Of a DNA stretch of 48,773 nucleotides, positions 17,852 to 26,056 are shown one piece after another (the stretch's first letter is position 1; the number at the start of each line of letters is the position of its first letter). The notes under the pieces were generated by a model. The model was not told the origin of the DNA and did no database searches. It saw nothing but the letters and a program-made list of their open reading frames with translations. Location of the stretch: assembly GCA_002344345.1 (NCBI GenBank), contig DDTL01000036.1, forward strand, positions 1-48,773. The letters run 5' to 3'. This stretch comes from Saprospiraceae bacterium UBA2365. Its GTDB lineage: Bacteria; Bacteroidota; Bacteroidia; Chitinophagales; Saprospiraceae. Position numbers and translations under genes: made by a program.

Positions 17852-17908
17852 TTTTGGGGTAATTTTTGTAGTTAGTTTGGTTTAAATTAGCTAAAAATTA
17901 AAAACATT

Positions 17909-17939
17909 TTGGTTGGAAAGAAATATTGTACTATTTTTG
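17909..17939 (+). promoter_or_regulatory. Promoter of yceD-rpmF
   Basis: TTG at 17909-17911, a 20-nt spacer and TATTTTTG at 17932-17939 give a full match to the Bacteroidota -33/-7 promoter. The predicted start near 17946 leaves a leader of about 20 nt before yceD. Confidence 0.75.
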
Positions 17940-17966
17940 CACCTCAATTTTTGAACGTTCTTTGCA

Positions 17967-18497
17967 ATGAGAAATTTTGATCAGTTTGGGATTCCTGTTT
18001 TTGGGCTGAAACCTGGATTGAGAAGATTCGAATTTGAAGTTGATGATGATTTTTTCAAAAGCTTTGAATCGAACCCTATTCAGTCGGGTAATTATAAGAT
18101 TATCATAGATTTTGATAAAAGAGATAACGAATTTTTATTGCAATTCGGTATCAGAGGTACGTTTGAATCGCCATGTGACAGATGTCTGGCGGACATAAGA
18201 GTGCCAAGTGAGATAAACAAACTGATCTGGGTTAAGTATACAGACAAGGAAAATGAGGTGGATTTTGAAGATGATATTATTTTCATCGAAAAAGAAACCC
18301 ATTGGTTCAATGTGGCAGAATTGATCAATGAATTGATCATTCTGTCGATTCCGATTGTTAAAAGGTATGACTGCGAAAATGACCTGAATCCTAAATGTGA
18401 TTTTAAGGTTTTGTCTTATCTTGAAGAAAGCGAAAATGCCGACGCTCCGGTGAATGATTTACTGGCACAGGCTTTAAATAAAATTAAAGGTCGTTAA
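17967..18497 (+). CDS. yceD: YceD/DUF177 family protein, rRNA-linked
   Basis: The 176-residue protein belongs to DUF177 (PF02620), whose members in other bacteria and plastids are tied to 23S rRNA accumulation. The characteristic Cys pair ESPCDRCLADI (Cys70, Cys73) is present, followed by acidic stretches and a late second Cys pair (DCENDLNPKC), consistent with a possible metal site. It is directly followed by rpmF (10-nt gap), the classical yceD-rpmF pair, and has its own consensus promoter. Confidence 0.9.
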   Translation: MRNFDQFGIPVFGLKPGLRRFEFEVDDDFFKSFESNPIQSGNYKIIIDFDKRDNEFLLQFGIRGTFESPCDRCLADIRVPSEINKLIWVKYTDKENEVDFEDDIIFIEKETHWFNVAELINELIILSIPIVKRYDCENDLNPKCDFKVLSYLEESENADAPVNDLLAQALNKIKGR

Positions 18498-18507
18498 TTA
18501 ATTTACA

Positions 18508-18708
18508 ATGGCACATCCAAAGAGTAGAACTTCCAAAACCAGGAAGAGAAAAAGAAGAACACATTATAAAGCTGAAGTTCAGCAAATCAATGTATGTAAA
18601 GTGACCGGGGAAGCCCACCTTTACCATCATGCCTATTACCATGAAGGAGATCTTTATTACAAAGGTCAGAAAATCGTAGAGGCAAAAGCTGGTCTGGTAG
18701 ATTTATAA
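18508..18708 (+). CDS. rpmF: 50S ribosomal protein L32
   Basis: L32 is a small protein near the peptide exit side of the 50S subunit. The 66 residues start MAHPKSRTSKTRKRKRRTHY, the diagnostic N-terminus. The zinc-ribbon part has only one Cys (VCKVTGEAHLYHHAYY); the other three Cys of zinc-binding L32 are missing, so this is a zinc-independent form. It is the second gene of the yceD operon and is followed by a terminator. Confidence 0.97.
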   Translation: MAHPKSRTSKTRKRKRRTHYKAEVQQINVCKVTGEAHLYHHAYYHEGDLYYKGQKIVEAKAGLVDL

Positions 18709-18730
18709 TTGGTAAAGTAAAGGATTAAAG

Positions 18731-18765
18731 AGCTCCCTCCATATTATTGGGGTGGAGCTTTTATT
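18731..18765 (+). terminator. Terminator of yceD-rpmF
   Basis: AGCTCC (18731-18736) and GGAGCT (18754-18759) pair around an interior with further partial pairing, followed by TTTTA. It lies 23 nt after the rpmF stop. Confidence 0.75.
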
Positions 18766-18946
18766 CGTTAATGTGAATCGTAAATTTGTCTGATCTTTTT
18801 AAGTTGCGGTCGCTAGCTACATAATTATATCAGTCCTTCCAGTTCCTGTATTGAATTTAATCCAGGTTTCATGAATGCCTGTGCACTATTTTGAGCTTTT
18901 TTGACATAAGAGTATAAATATTACTCAAATATCAGGTAAATCAGCT

Positions 18947-18954
18947 TATTTTTG
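18947..18954 (+). promoter_or_regulatory. Candidate -7 box for ridA
   Basis: TATTTTTG matches TAnnTTTG; no clear TTG at the -33 position. It lies 57 nt before the ridA ATG. Confidence 0.4.
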
Positions 18955-19010
18955 TGTTTCAGGTTTTTTCCTGTTTGATAGAATCAGCTTTTTTCATACA
19001 AAAAATTAAA

Positions 19011-19391
19011 ATGAAGCAGATCATTAATTCTCCAAAAGCTCCGGCTCCGGTTGGACCATACAATCAGGCCATCCTTGCAGGTAATACCTTGTTCGTTTCA
19101 GGGCAAATTCCTATAGATCCTGCAAACGGACAACTCATCAATGATTCAATTGAATCTGCCACCAGACAAGTGTTGAACAATATCGGGAACATCCTTGAAC
19201 ATGCCGGATTTTCCTTTGATCATGTAGTAAAATGTTCAGTTTTCGTCACCGATATGAACCATTTTGCAAAGATAAATGCTGTCTATGCTGAATTTTTCAA
19301 GGAAGAAAATGCACCTGCCAGAGAATTGGTGCAGGTAGGCGCTTTACCTAAATTCGTAGATATCGAAATTTCTGCCATTGCAGTGAAATAA
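19011..19391 (+). CDS. ridA: RidA family reactive intermediate/imine deaminase
   Basis: RidA hydrolyses reactive enamine/imine intermediates released by PLP enzymes such as threonine dehydratase, protecting other PLP enzymes. The 126-residue protein matches the usual 124-130 and has the family stretches PAPVGPYNQAI, LFVSGQIPIDP, VKCSVFVTDM and APARELVQV with the catalytic Arg, ending in VDIEISAIAV. I choose ATG 19011; an upstream in-frame ATG at 18954 would overlap the -7 box and add an unrelated stretch. trpS begins 13 nt after its stop, so the two are cotranscribed. Confidence 0.95.
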   Translation: MKQIINSPKAPAPVGPYNQAILAGNTLFVSGQIPIDPANGQLINDSIESATRQVLNNIGNILEHAGFSFDHVVKCSVFVTDMNHFAKINAVYAEFFKEENAPARELVQVGALPKFVDIEISAIAVK

Positions 19392-19404
19392 ATTACAGTT
19401 GTTT

Positions 19405-20412
19405 ATGCCTAAAGAAGTACTATCTGCCATTCAACCTACCGGTGACATGCATTACGGGAATTATTTCGGCGCAGTGCAAAACTGGGTCAAGCTTCAGGAA
19501 AATTATGATTGCGCTTTCGGCGTGGTGGACTACCACGCCATGACCATGCCTTATGATCATAAAAAACTGAGAAACAATACATGGGAGTTGATCACCAACC
19601 TTATTGCGGTTGGAATTGAACCTGGCAATCTGTTTATTCAATCACTGATACCCGAACATACGGAACTGACCTGGATTCTGAATTGCTTTACTTCCTACGG
19701 GCAACTGACCAGGATGACTCAGTTTAAGGACAAAAGCGCTAAAAGCAGTGAAGATTCCGGTGAAGGGTTTATTTCGAGCGGTTTGCTCAACTATCCAGTT
19801 TTACAGGCAGCTGATATTTTACTTTATCGACCCAAATATGTTCCGGTAGGCAAGGATCAGGAACAACATCTGGAGCTGACACGCAACATAGCACAAAGGT
19901 TTAATGCTCAAATGGGTGTGAATTATCTGCCCGTCGTTGAAGCTTTATTTACACCTGCTTCAAAAATTCGTTCGACCGCTGATCCCACAAAAAAAATGAG
20001 TAAAAGTGCCGGTGAAAAACATTATATCAGTGTTTTTGCAGACGAAGCGAGGATTCGTAAACAAATCCGTTCAGCAGTGACAGACACCGGTGAAATCAAC
20101 GACGGAGCGATGAGCGAAGGAGTGGATAATCTTTTTGGATTGCTGGCTGCTGCAAAAAAAATGGAAATTCACGGAACACTGATGGAGGATTATAAAAATG
20201 GTTCGCTCCGCTATGCAGATCTGAAGGAAGAAGTTGCAAATGCATTGGTTGAGATAAGCAATGGATTTATTGCAAAAAAACAGGCGCTTAATGTAGATAA
20301 GAAAGCTTTAAAAGAGCAGATAAAACAATCTTCTTCTGAGATCAGGAAAATTGCACAGGAAACCATCCGTGAAGTCAAAGAGTTATCCGGTCTGATGAAT
20401 GTGAGATTTTAG
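19405..20412 (+). CDS. trpS: Tryptophan--tRNA ligase
   Basis: This class I synthetase charges tRNA-Trp. The 335-residue length is normal. The HIGH-equivalent motif is at residues 15-19 (GDMHYGNYFGAV) and KMSKS at 197-201. LLYRPKYVPVGKDQEQHLELTR is characteristic of bacterial TrpRS. ATG 19405 is preferred over a TTG two codons earlier. It follows ridA directly and converges with queD; a dispersed repeat copy lies just after its stop. Confidence 0.97.
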   Translation: MPKEVLSAIQPTGDMHYGNYFGAVQNWVKLQENYDCAFGVVDYHAMTMPYDHKKLRNNTWELITNLIAVGIEPGNLFIQSLIPEHTELTWILNCFTSYGQLTRMTQFKDKSAKSSEDSGEGFISSGLLNYPVLQAADILLYRPKYVPVGKDQEQHLELTRNIAQRFNAQMGVNYLPVVEALFTPASKIRSTADPTKKMSKSAGEKHYISVFADEARIRKQIRSAVTDTGEINDGAMSEGVDNLFGLLAAAKKMEIHGTLMEDYKNGSLRYADLKEEVANALVEISNGFIAKKQALNVDKKALKEQIKQSSSEIRKIAQETIREVKELSGLMNVRF

Positions 20413-20423
20413 GTAATTATTTA

Positions 20424-20525
20424 GCTCATAAGTCTTTTAGTCTTAAGTCTATCAGCAAATGATTTATTCCAAGGGTTGGAACCGCTGTTTCCAGCATAAA
20501 TCAGGTGTCTTTTGCTCAATGTACT
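20424..20525. repeat. 102-nt dispersed non-coding repeat, copy A
   Basis: Aligns without gaps to 48671-48772, with 83 of 102 positions identical by hand count. Both copies begin GCTCA.(A/T)AGTCTTTTAG, continue TCTTAAGTCT and end GTGTCTTTTGCTCA.. followed by GTAC. Copy A fills the gap between the convergent trpS and queD. No protein frame is conserved. It is probably a small repetitive extragenic element. Confidence 0.85.
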
Positions 20526-20643
20526 CGCTCAATCCAAGGTGAATAATAGGCTAACAGACTAATTATCGTAACACCAAAATAACTACGATTTTAGAAAACA
20601 AAGGATTGGTATAGCATTGGAATTCAATTATATAGATGTGCGA

Positions 20644-21084
20644 CTATAGTTGATCTGCAGCAAACCATTCGGCATAACTTCTGGGAGTCTCTCTGAGAAA
20701 TGCGCTATGCAGGTTTACCCCTTCGGGCATATTATTTTGAATGCGGCTTACCATATCCAATAACAGGTTTTCGCAGGTTGGCTGATATGGCACGTACTGA
20801 ACACGTTCATTTTGGCTCTCAATTCCCCTGAAGCGCGAATCATCCTTTAGGATCAGCATGTGATCGAACTGATCGATGATCTCTTTTTTTACAATTTTCT
20901 TAAGGTCAGTGAAATCCATTACCATTCCATCTTCTACTTTTGGTTTTGCAGGATCGACTGAACCTGATACAGTGATCCTCAAGTGATAGGAATGCCCGTG
21001 TATGTCTTTACATTTACCAAAATAACCTTCCAGCGCATGGGCTGCCTCGAAATCAAACTGCTTGGTTATCCGAATTTTGTGCAT
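20644..21084 (-). CDS. queD: 6-carboxy-tetrahydropterin synthase QueD / PTPS family
   Basis: The enzyme converts dihydroneopterin triphosphate to 6-carboxy-tetrahydropterin for queuosine and deazapurine synthesis; the related PTPS activity makes pyruvoyl-tetrahydropterin. The 146-residue protein has the zinc ligands His16, His29 and His31 and catalytic Cys25 in KCKDIHGHSY. The substrate-anchoring region ETPRSYAEWF and FDHMLIL are also present. No other queuosine gene is adjacent, so the pathway assignment is by family only. The gene ends convergent to trpS. Confidence 0.92.
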   Translation of the reverse strand: MHKIRITKQFDFEAAHALEGYFGKCKDIHGHSYHLRITVSGSVDPAKPKVEDGMVMDFTDLKKIVKKEIIDQFDHMLILKDDSRFRGIESQNERVQYVPYQPTCENLLLDMVSRIQNNMPEGVNLHSAFLRETPRSYAEWFAADQL

Positions 21085-21415
21085 TTATAAAAATTTTTGC
21101 AAAGAAAATGAATTTAGTATAAATTTCCATTGTATAAGCTAAATATCTGACGGATTTCGTTTCTGTCAACGGTGGTTTGGAGATTTTTAAACATGATTTT
21201 ATCCGGTTTGTTACATATTATATCAGGACAAGCAAACACTCTGACTAAAAATTAGGTACTTTTGCAAGACAATTATTTGTGAATAATTTTCAGGATAAAC
21301 AGGTAGTTTTCAAAACTTTGATGGTTTTTGATAAAAAACTATTATTTGTATGATAAAAATCCGGATAATTTTTCCAAAAAATTAAATACTACTTAAAAGT
21401 AAAAATGAGTCATTT
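21085..21415. other. Intergenic region queD-lspA with lspA promoter
   Basis: It separates divergent queD and lspA. A -7 box for lspA lies at 21257-21264 (TACTTTTG). The remaining 150 nt before lspA is AT-rich with a short ACTT/AAGT hairpin near 21390. No gene is seen. Confidence 0.6.
21257..21264 (+). promoter_or_regulatory. lspA: Candidate -7 box for lspA
   Basis: TACTTTTG followed by C matches TAnnTTTG; no convincing TTG is found about 20 nt upstream. It implies a leader of about 145 nt. Confidence 0.45.
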
Positions 21416-22120
21416 ATGAGCATAGCAAAGAAATCATGGATCGTTGCGATTGTTGTTTTTAGTATTTTGGTGATTGATCAGGTACTTAAAATTTATATTA
21501 AAACCAATTTTGAATACGGTGGTGGTTTTGATATCATGGGATGGTCCTGGGCAAAAATACACTTTGTTGAGAATGAGGGCATGGCATTCGGTATGACATT
21601 TGGGGGATCCACGGGAAAACTGATTTTGAGTTTGTTCAGGCTGGTGATGATCAGTGTGTTGATCTTCCTGATTTACCGCATCATCCGTGCCGGCGCAAAA
21701 TTAAGCCTCATATTAAGTTTCGCAATGATACTAACCGGTGCATTGGGCAATATGATTGACAGCGCTTTTTACGGGCTTATTTTTTCAGAAACGCCTATGT
21801 ATCATGGTGGTATAGCCACAATGTTTCCGGAAGGAGGCGGTTATGCGCCTTTTCTTTATGGCAAAGTAGTGGATATGTTTTATTTCCCTATGATAGACAC
21901 TGTTTTACCTGAATGGATTCCATTAATGGGAGGAGAGAGATTCAGGTTTTTTAATCCTGTTTTTAACATAGCGGATTCAATGATCACGATCGGAACGCTG
22001 AGTCTGCTGCTTTTTCACAGGAGGTTTTTTACAGAGGAAAGCAAAAAAAAGGAACAGGAATCTGTTTCTGATGTACAAACTCCTTCGCAGGAAGATCAGC
22101 AAAATGAGGAAAAGTTATAA
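21416..22120 (+). CDS. lspA: Lipoprotein signal peptidase (signal peptidase II)
   Basis: LspA is the membrane aspartyl protease that cleaves signal peptides of diacylated prolipoproteins. The catalytic pair is Asp115 in GNMIDSAFYG and Asp187 in FNPVFNIADSMIT. Four transmembrane helices are visible, with ENEGMAFGM the conserved periplasmic motif. At 234 residues it is longer than the enterobacterial enzyme because of an insertion around 122-178 and a charged Glu/Gln-rich tail after 205, both common in Bacteroidota. The window encodes at least three likely substrates: BamD and two DUF4625 lipoproteins. Confidence 0.95.
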   Translation: MSIAKKSWIVAIVVFSILVIDQVLKIYIKTNFEYGGGFDIMGWSWAKIHFVENEGMAFGMTFGGSTGKLILSLFRLVMISVLIFLIYRIIRAGAKLSLILSFAMILTGALGNMIDSAFYGLIFSETPMYHGGIATMFPEGGGYAPFLYGKVVDMFYFPMIDTVLPEWIPLMGGERFRFFNPVFNIADSMITIGTLSLLLFHRRFFTEESKKKEQESVSDVQTPSQEDQQNEEKL

Positions 22121-22151
22121 ACATTTTTTACCAACGCCTCCGATCAATTGA

Positions 22152-23642
22152 TTATTTTAGCCGAATGACACCGATCAGCCATTTCTTTTCTGTAATATAA
22201 ATCATCAATAAGTAAATCAGGAATAGCGCAGAATTGACTGAAAGTATGACAGGTAACCCGTCGGTAAATCTTCTTAAATATAGGTTGGTAACATATATTA
22301 TCAGTGCAAAACCAATATAATACCCGATTTTCATAAGATTATACGGAACAGGAAAATATTTTTGCCCTATCAGATAGCCTGCCATCATCATAAATGCATA
22401 ACAAACAAATGAAGCCCAGGCGGCAGTGACCACTCCGGCAATCGGTATAAATATGAAATTGATCGCAATCGTGATGATGGCTCCGCCTACCGAAATTAAT
22501 GCACCGATATTGGTCCTATCTTTAATTTTATACCAAATCGCTACATTGTAATAAAGACCGAGGAAAATATAACTCATCAATAAAATGGGTAATACATGGG
22601 TTTCTGAACGAAAATTAGGTCCTAGAACAAAAACGATGATATCCTGGTACAATAAAATAAACAGGAAAAATACGCTACCAAACATAGCAAATAATCGGGC
22701 GCTTGAGGCATATAATTCCCTTGAATCAGATCTTGTGGATGAAGTAAAGAAGAAGGGCTCAGCAGCATACGTATACGCCACGGTAAATAAATTCATGATC
22801 AACGCAAGTTTGGCTGCTGCACCATAAACTCCCGCAGCTGCCAGATTTTGAGTAATATTATCACCCAGAATATACTTGATGATCGGGATTGAAAAAGACT
22901 GATTAAATACACCTGCCGCGCCAACCAAAGCCATCGGTAAGCCATATAGGATCATTTTTTTTAAAAATGACCAGTCAAATTCCAACTTGATCTTCATTAT
23001 TTGTGGAATCAACAAAATGATCACTGCTGCAGAGGCAATCAGGTTGGACATGAAAACATAATCCAGTTTTTTCGCCGGATCATAGAATCGGAATACATCC
23101 TGCCAACCATGATCGATCAGATAGGGACAAACATCTAGAAAAAAGACAACTAAGACAATGGTAAATAATGTGTTGAATACTTTGAGGGAGGCGAACCGAA
23201 CAGGTCGCCGTTCAATTCTGAACCTGGCAAATGGAATCGCCGATAGTGCATCCAAAGCAATGATCACTGCAAACCAATATACATACTCGACTTTGTCAGG
23301 ATACCTGAGCATATCCGCAACTTGGGGGGCAAAAATGATGAACAGTATGGTAAAAAATACTGAAGTGATCAATATAGTTTGGCTGGAAGCGGAGTAGCTC
23401 TTTTCCAGATTGGCTTTTTCACCTGTCGCGAATCGGAAAAAAGAGGTTTCCATGCCTAAACGATACACGATCAAAAGCATCGCTGCATAAGCATACAGAT
23501 CCAGATAGATACCATAATCAGATTGCTCACTGAATTTGTAGGTGAGGTAAAAAGTGAATATCACGTAATGCAAAATACGGGGAAGAATGTTGCTGATCCC
23601 ATAAATGACAGTTTCTCCGGCCAGTTTTTTAAATACAGACAT
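22152..23642 (-). CDS. Oligosaccharide flippase / polysaccharide biosynthesis family protein
   Basis: A 496-residue integral membrane protein of the MATE/MOP superfamily, with about 12-14 hydrophobic helices. The opening LAGETVIYGISNILPRILHY and the repeated short loops fit Wzx-like lipid-linked oligosaccharide flippases. I take ATG 23642 as the start; the frame is open 15 codons upstream but without flippase-like sequence. A -7 box lies 43 nt upstream. It ends convergent to lspA. The transported glycan cannot be inferred; no glycan cluster is adjacent. Confidence 0.85.
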   Translation of the reverse strand: MSVFKKLAGETVIYGISNILPRILHYVIFTFYLTYKFSEQSDYGIYLDLYAYAAMLLIVYRLGMETSFFRFATGEKANLEKSYSASSQTILITSVFFTILFIIFAPQVADMLRYPDKVEYVYWFAVIIALDALSAIPFARFRIERRPVRFASLKVFNTLFTIVLVVFFLDVCPYLIDHGWQDVFRFYDPAKKLDYVFMSNLIASAAVIILLIPQIMKIKLEFDWSFLKKMILYGLPMALVGAAGVFNQSFSIPIIKYILGDNITQNLAAAGVYGAAAKLALIMNLFTVAYTYAAEPFFFTSSTRSDSRELYASSARLFAMFGSVFFLFILLYQDIIVFVLGPNFRSETHVLPILLMSYIFLGLYYNVAIWYKIKDRTNIGALISVGGAIITIAINFIFIPIAGVVTAAWASFVCYAFMMMAGYLIGQKYFPVPYNLMKIGYYIGFALIIYVTNLYLRRFTDGLPVILSVNSALFLIYLLMIYITEKKWLIGVIRLK

Positions 23643-23684
23643 GATATCAATTTTTGTTTGATCGAATAAAACACTTATAAAAGG

Positions 23685-23692
23685 CAAATGTA
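23685..23692 (-). promoter_or_regulatory. Candidate -7 box for the flippase gene
   Basis: On the minus strand TACATTTG matches TAnnTTTG, 43 nt before the ATG at 23642. The -33 position is T-rich without a clear TTG. Confidence 0.4.
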
Positions 23693-23811
23693 CTGATAAA
23701 TATTAAAAAATAATTTAATATAAATCTGTGTTTTAAGCTGTAGGATAAAAATCGAAATAAATTGGTGAAATCACGATTTTAAAACCTTTAATTTGCAAAA
23801 AAAATAATTTG

Positions 23812-24372
23812 ATGTTGAAGGAGAAATTGAAAAAATACGCATCTCGACTTTCAGGTAATATCAGTAATGATTTGGAATTCAACGCCAATTTTGAAATTCA
23901 AAATGGACAGGGAAAGGATTATTTTCATTTGAAGTCCCTCAATGGGGAAATGTTGTTGCAAGATGGAATTTCTGATCATCCTTCTTTGATTTTTTCTTCC
24001 AGGGAAAGAACGGTTATGGAATTGCTGCAGTTGGGTGATGATCTTCTGGATGTACTTTTGGCAAAGCCCTTTTATATCCGCCTGGATCAGATAGATTTGC
24101 CTGAAATGGATCATTCATTTTTTTTGAGCTCTGAAACACCGACCGGTTGGCCTGTGGCTTATAAGTTGAAGGTAAAGGATTCTGTTTTGCACATATGGGA
24201 AGGAGAAGAAGGTAAAGAAGATATCAGTATTCATATCAAACCATCGATCTTACGGGATCTGATCCGAGGGGAAGTGAATATTCCGTTTGCATTGATAAGG
24301 GGACAAATAAAAGTCAGGAATAAAAAAGAGCTTTTCAATTTTTTGAAATCTTTTGGTTTGAATTTAACTTAA
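23812..24372 (+). CDS. Hypothetical protein with SCP2-like C-terminal part
   Basis: A 186-residue soluble protein with no signal peptide or membrane segment. I do not recognise it firmly. The C-terminal half (ISIHIKPSILRDLIRGEVNI, then PFALIRGQIKVRNKKELFNFL) resembles the end of SCP-2 sterol-carrier domains, in which a short helix and G.(I/L)K(V/I) strand follow an F/A-rich turn. The first half may be a second, diverged copy of the same half-fold (PSLIFSSRERTVMELLQLGD). ATG 23812 is preferred to the TTG one codon before. It stands alone between divergent and downstream genes. A role in lipid or CoA-thioester binding is only a guess. Confidence 0.6.
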   Translation: MLKEKLKKYASRLSGNISNDLEFNANFEIQNGQGKDYFHLKSLNGEMLLQDGISDHPSLIFSSRERTVMELLQLGDDLLDVLLAKPFYIRLDQIDLPEMDHSFFLSSETPTGWPVAYKLKVKDSVLHIWEGEEGKEDISIHIKPSILRDLIRGEVNIPFALIRGQIKVRNKKELFNFLKSFGLNLT

Positions 24373-24642
24373 AAATCAATTGGAGACGGGATATTTTTGA
24401 CAGAAAACCATCCCTGTATCGGACTATCTGGCCAGCATCCCGGATTGCTTTAAAATACCTGGACTAAAATCGTGTTAAAGTCTATAAAAAACTGTATTTT
24501 AGCCCTGGAGTTAACAGAGAGATGAATTTCGTTTATTTCTTTCAATAGCATCGGTTTTTTTTGTATTTGTAAAAATTGGATGTGAAAAGGAAAGTTATAT
24601 AATGTTAATTTGTAAAGTATTGTCCATCATAAACTTAAGATC

Positions 24643-25455
24643 ATGAGAAAAGTATTAATACCAACAGATTTTAGTCCGGCTTCCAGAAATGCATATTATT
24701 ATGCCCTCGAATTGTATGGCAATACGGATTCCACATTTGATGTGGTACACACGCATCATGCAGCATTTGATCCGAGCCAGCCCACGGTGTTGGATTTTAC
24801 GCTTGGAATTGATCAGGTAAAGCAGGAAAATCTGAAAAATTTTATAGAACTGATTCCGGAAGAATTAAAAACCAGATTGCCTGAAGACATTAAGATAAAA
24901 GGAGAAGTTGTCATAGGTTTTGCGGCTGAGCAGATCGTTGATCTTTCCAGAGAATATGATGTGATTATCATGGGTATGACAGGTTCCAATCAACTGGTCG
25001 ATAAGATTTTTGGAACGATTTCCCTCGAAGTTGCAAGGAAATCTGTTTGTCCCGTTTTTTTAATTCCTGAACAAACCAAATATTCAGTTCCTGAAAACAT
25101 TGTTTATGCATGTGATCTGGATGGTGTTGAACCTAAAATTCTGGAAAAAATAGTTTCTTTCGCTTCCCGTTTTAATGCGACAGTGCATTTTATTCATGTT
25201 TCTACTGAACAAAACGGGGATTTTGACGTAAAGGAATCCATCAAGGGTAATAATTTCCCTGTCAGGTATTCCACACAAACCATAAAAGCGGAATCTGTCT
25301 CTGAAGGGATAAATACTTATGCTGAGAAACATTTAGTTAACCTTGTGATCATGGCAAGGAAAAAAAGAAGCTTCTGGGATCAGATACTGCACACAAGTGT
25401 GACAAAAAAAATTGCCATCAATAGTAAAATTCCGCTTTTGGTTTATCACGAGTGA
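24643..25455 (+). CDS. Universal stress protein with two Usp domains
   Basis: The 270-residue protein is a tandem UspA. Domain 1 (residues 1-143) opens with KVLIPTDFSPASRNAYYYAL and contains the ATP-binding pattern G-2x-G-9x-G at Gly111, Gly114 and Gly124 (GMTGSNQLVDKIFGTIS). Domain 2 (about 150-270) is diverged: the equivalent region is MARKKRSFWDQILHTSVTKK, in which the first glycines are lost, so it probably does not bind ATP. It is cytoplasmic and probably stress-induced. It ends 22 nt from the convergent DUF4625 gene. Confidence 0.92.
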   Translation: MRKVLIPTDFSPASRNAYYYALELYGNTDSTFDVVHTHHAAFDPSQPTVLDFTLGIDQVKQENLKNFIELIPEELKTRLPEDIKIKGEVVIGFAAEQIVDLSREYDVIIMGMTGSNQLVDKIFGTISLEVARKSVCPVFLIPEQTKYSVPENIVYACDLDGVEPKILEKIVSFASRFNATVHFIHVSTEQNGDFDVKESIKGNNFPVRYSTQTIKAESVSEGINTYAEKHLVNLVIMARKKRSFWDQILHTSVTKKIAINSKIPLLVYHE

Positions 25456-25477
25456 TTTACCCGATCATACCAGGCTT

Positions 25478-25945
25478 TTATTTTTCCAATATCTTGATGC
25501 TGATACCTTTAATGGTTTGCCATCCTGATTTGTCAGTCAACCTGATATAAAAATGATAATCTCCAGGATCAATATCATCAGGAACTTCTATCAGGTCGTT
25601 TGCCAAAAATGTTGTTGTTCCGTCAGGGATGTAAAACTGCTGAATGAAAACCCAGGGATTTTGAGGAGTTTTAACCGGGTCAAGTACACAGTCTGAAGGA
25701 TCAGTCGAATGTGTATGATGGTCAAAATTATTATGAATGTCCAGACTGTAGGAACCCAATTCTACGTTGTCGTTGAATTCTGCCTTAAAATTAAATGCAT
25801 GACCCAGGTATATGGTATCGCAGTTTTCCGGGAAAGCGTCTGCTAAACTTATAGAAATAGATGGTGATTGGTCATCCTTATCTGTTTCACAGGCTTGAAA
25901 GGATACCATAAATACTGCAATTATAAAAACACTTGATTTTTTCAT
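25478..25945 (-). CDS. DUF4625 lipoprotein (1)
   Basis: A 155-residue exported protein with a lipoprotein signal peptide, the lipobox ending SFQAC (Cys19). The remainder fits DUF4625, a Bacteroidota-restricted beta-sandwich domain of unknown function: an N-terminal strand with a DTIYLGHAFNFKAEF motif, a His-rich segment (HNNFDHHTHSTD) and a closing DPGDYHFYIRLTDKSGWQT. The His cluster HNNFDHHTH would suit metal binding. It is the last gene of the putative metal-uptake unit and a paralogue of the next gene upstream, from which it is separated by 111 nt containing a perfect hairpin. Confidence 0.8.
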   Translation of the reverse strand: MKKSSVFIIAVFMVSFQACETDKDDQSPSISISLADAFPENCDTIYLGHAFNFKAEFNDNVELGSYSLDIHNNFDHHTHSTDPSDCVLDPVKTPQNPWVFIQQFYIPDGTTTFLANDLIEVPDDIDPGDYHFYIRLTDKSGWQTIKGISIKILEK

Positions 25946-25968
25946 GGAAACTATTTTTTTGGTTAATT

Positions 25969-26000
25969 AGTAGCAGGGAATTTCAAGATTCCCTGCTACT
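25969..26000. promoter_or_regulatory. Perfect 13-bp hairpin between the two DUF4625 genes
   Basis: AGTAGCAGGGAAT (25969-25981) and ATTCCCTGCTACT (25988-26000) are exact complements around the 6-nt spacer TTCAAG. No T run follows in the minus direction, so it is not a typical terminator. An RNA processing or stability element or a protein-binding site is more likely. Confidence 0.7.
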
Positions 26001-26056
26001 TGATCTATTTATTTATGAAACTTTTCCTCAAAGAAAAATGGCTTTCTTTATCCGAA

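Larger units (their letters stand above)
18709..19010. other. Intergenic region rpmF-ridA
   Basis: It contains the rpmF terminator (18731-18765), a short minus-strand open frame of about 31 codons at 18825-18919 that reads like the end of a protein but has no start, and a -7 box for ridA at 18947-18954. Nothing else is recognised. Confidence 0.6.
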
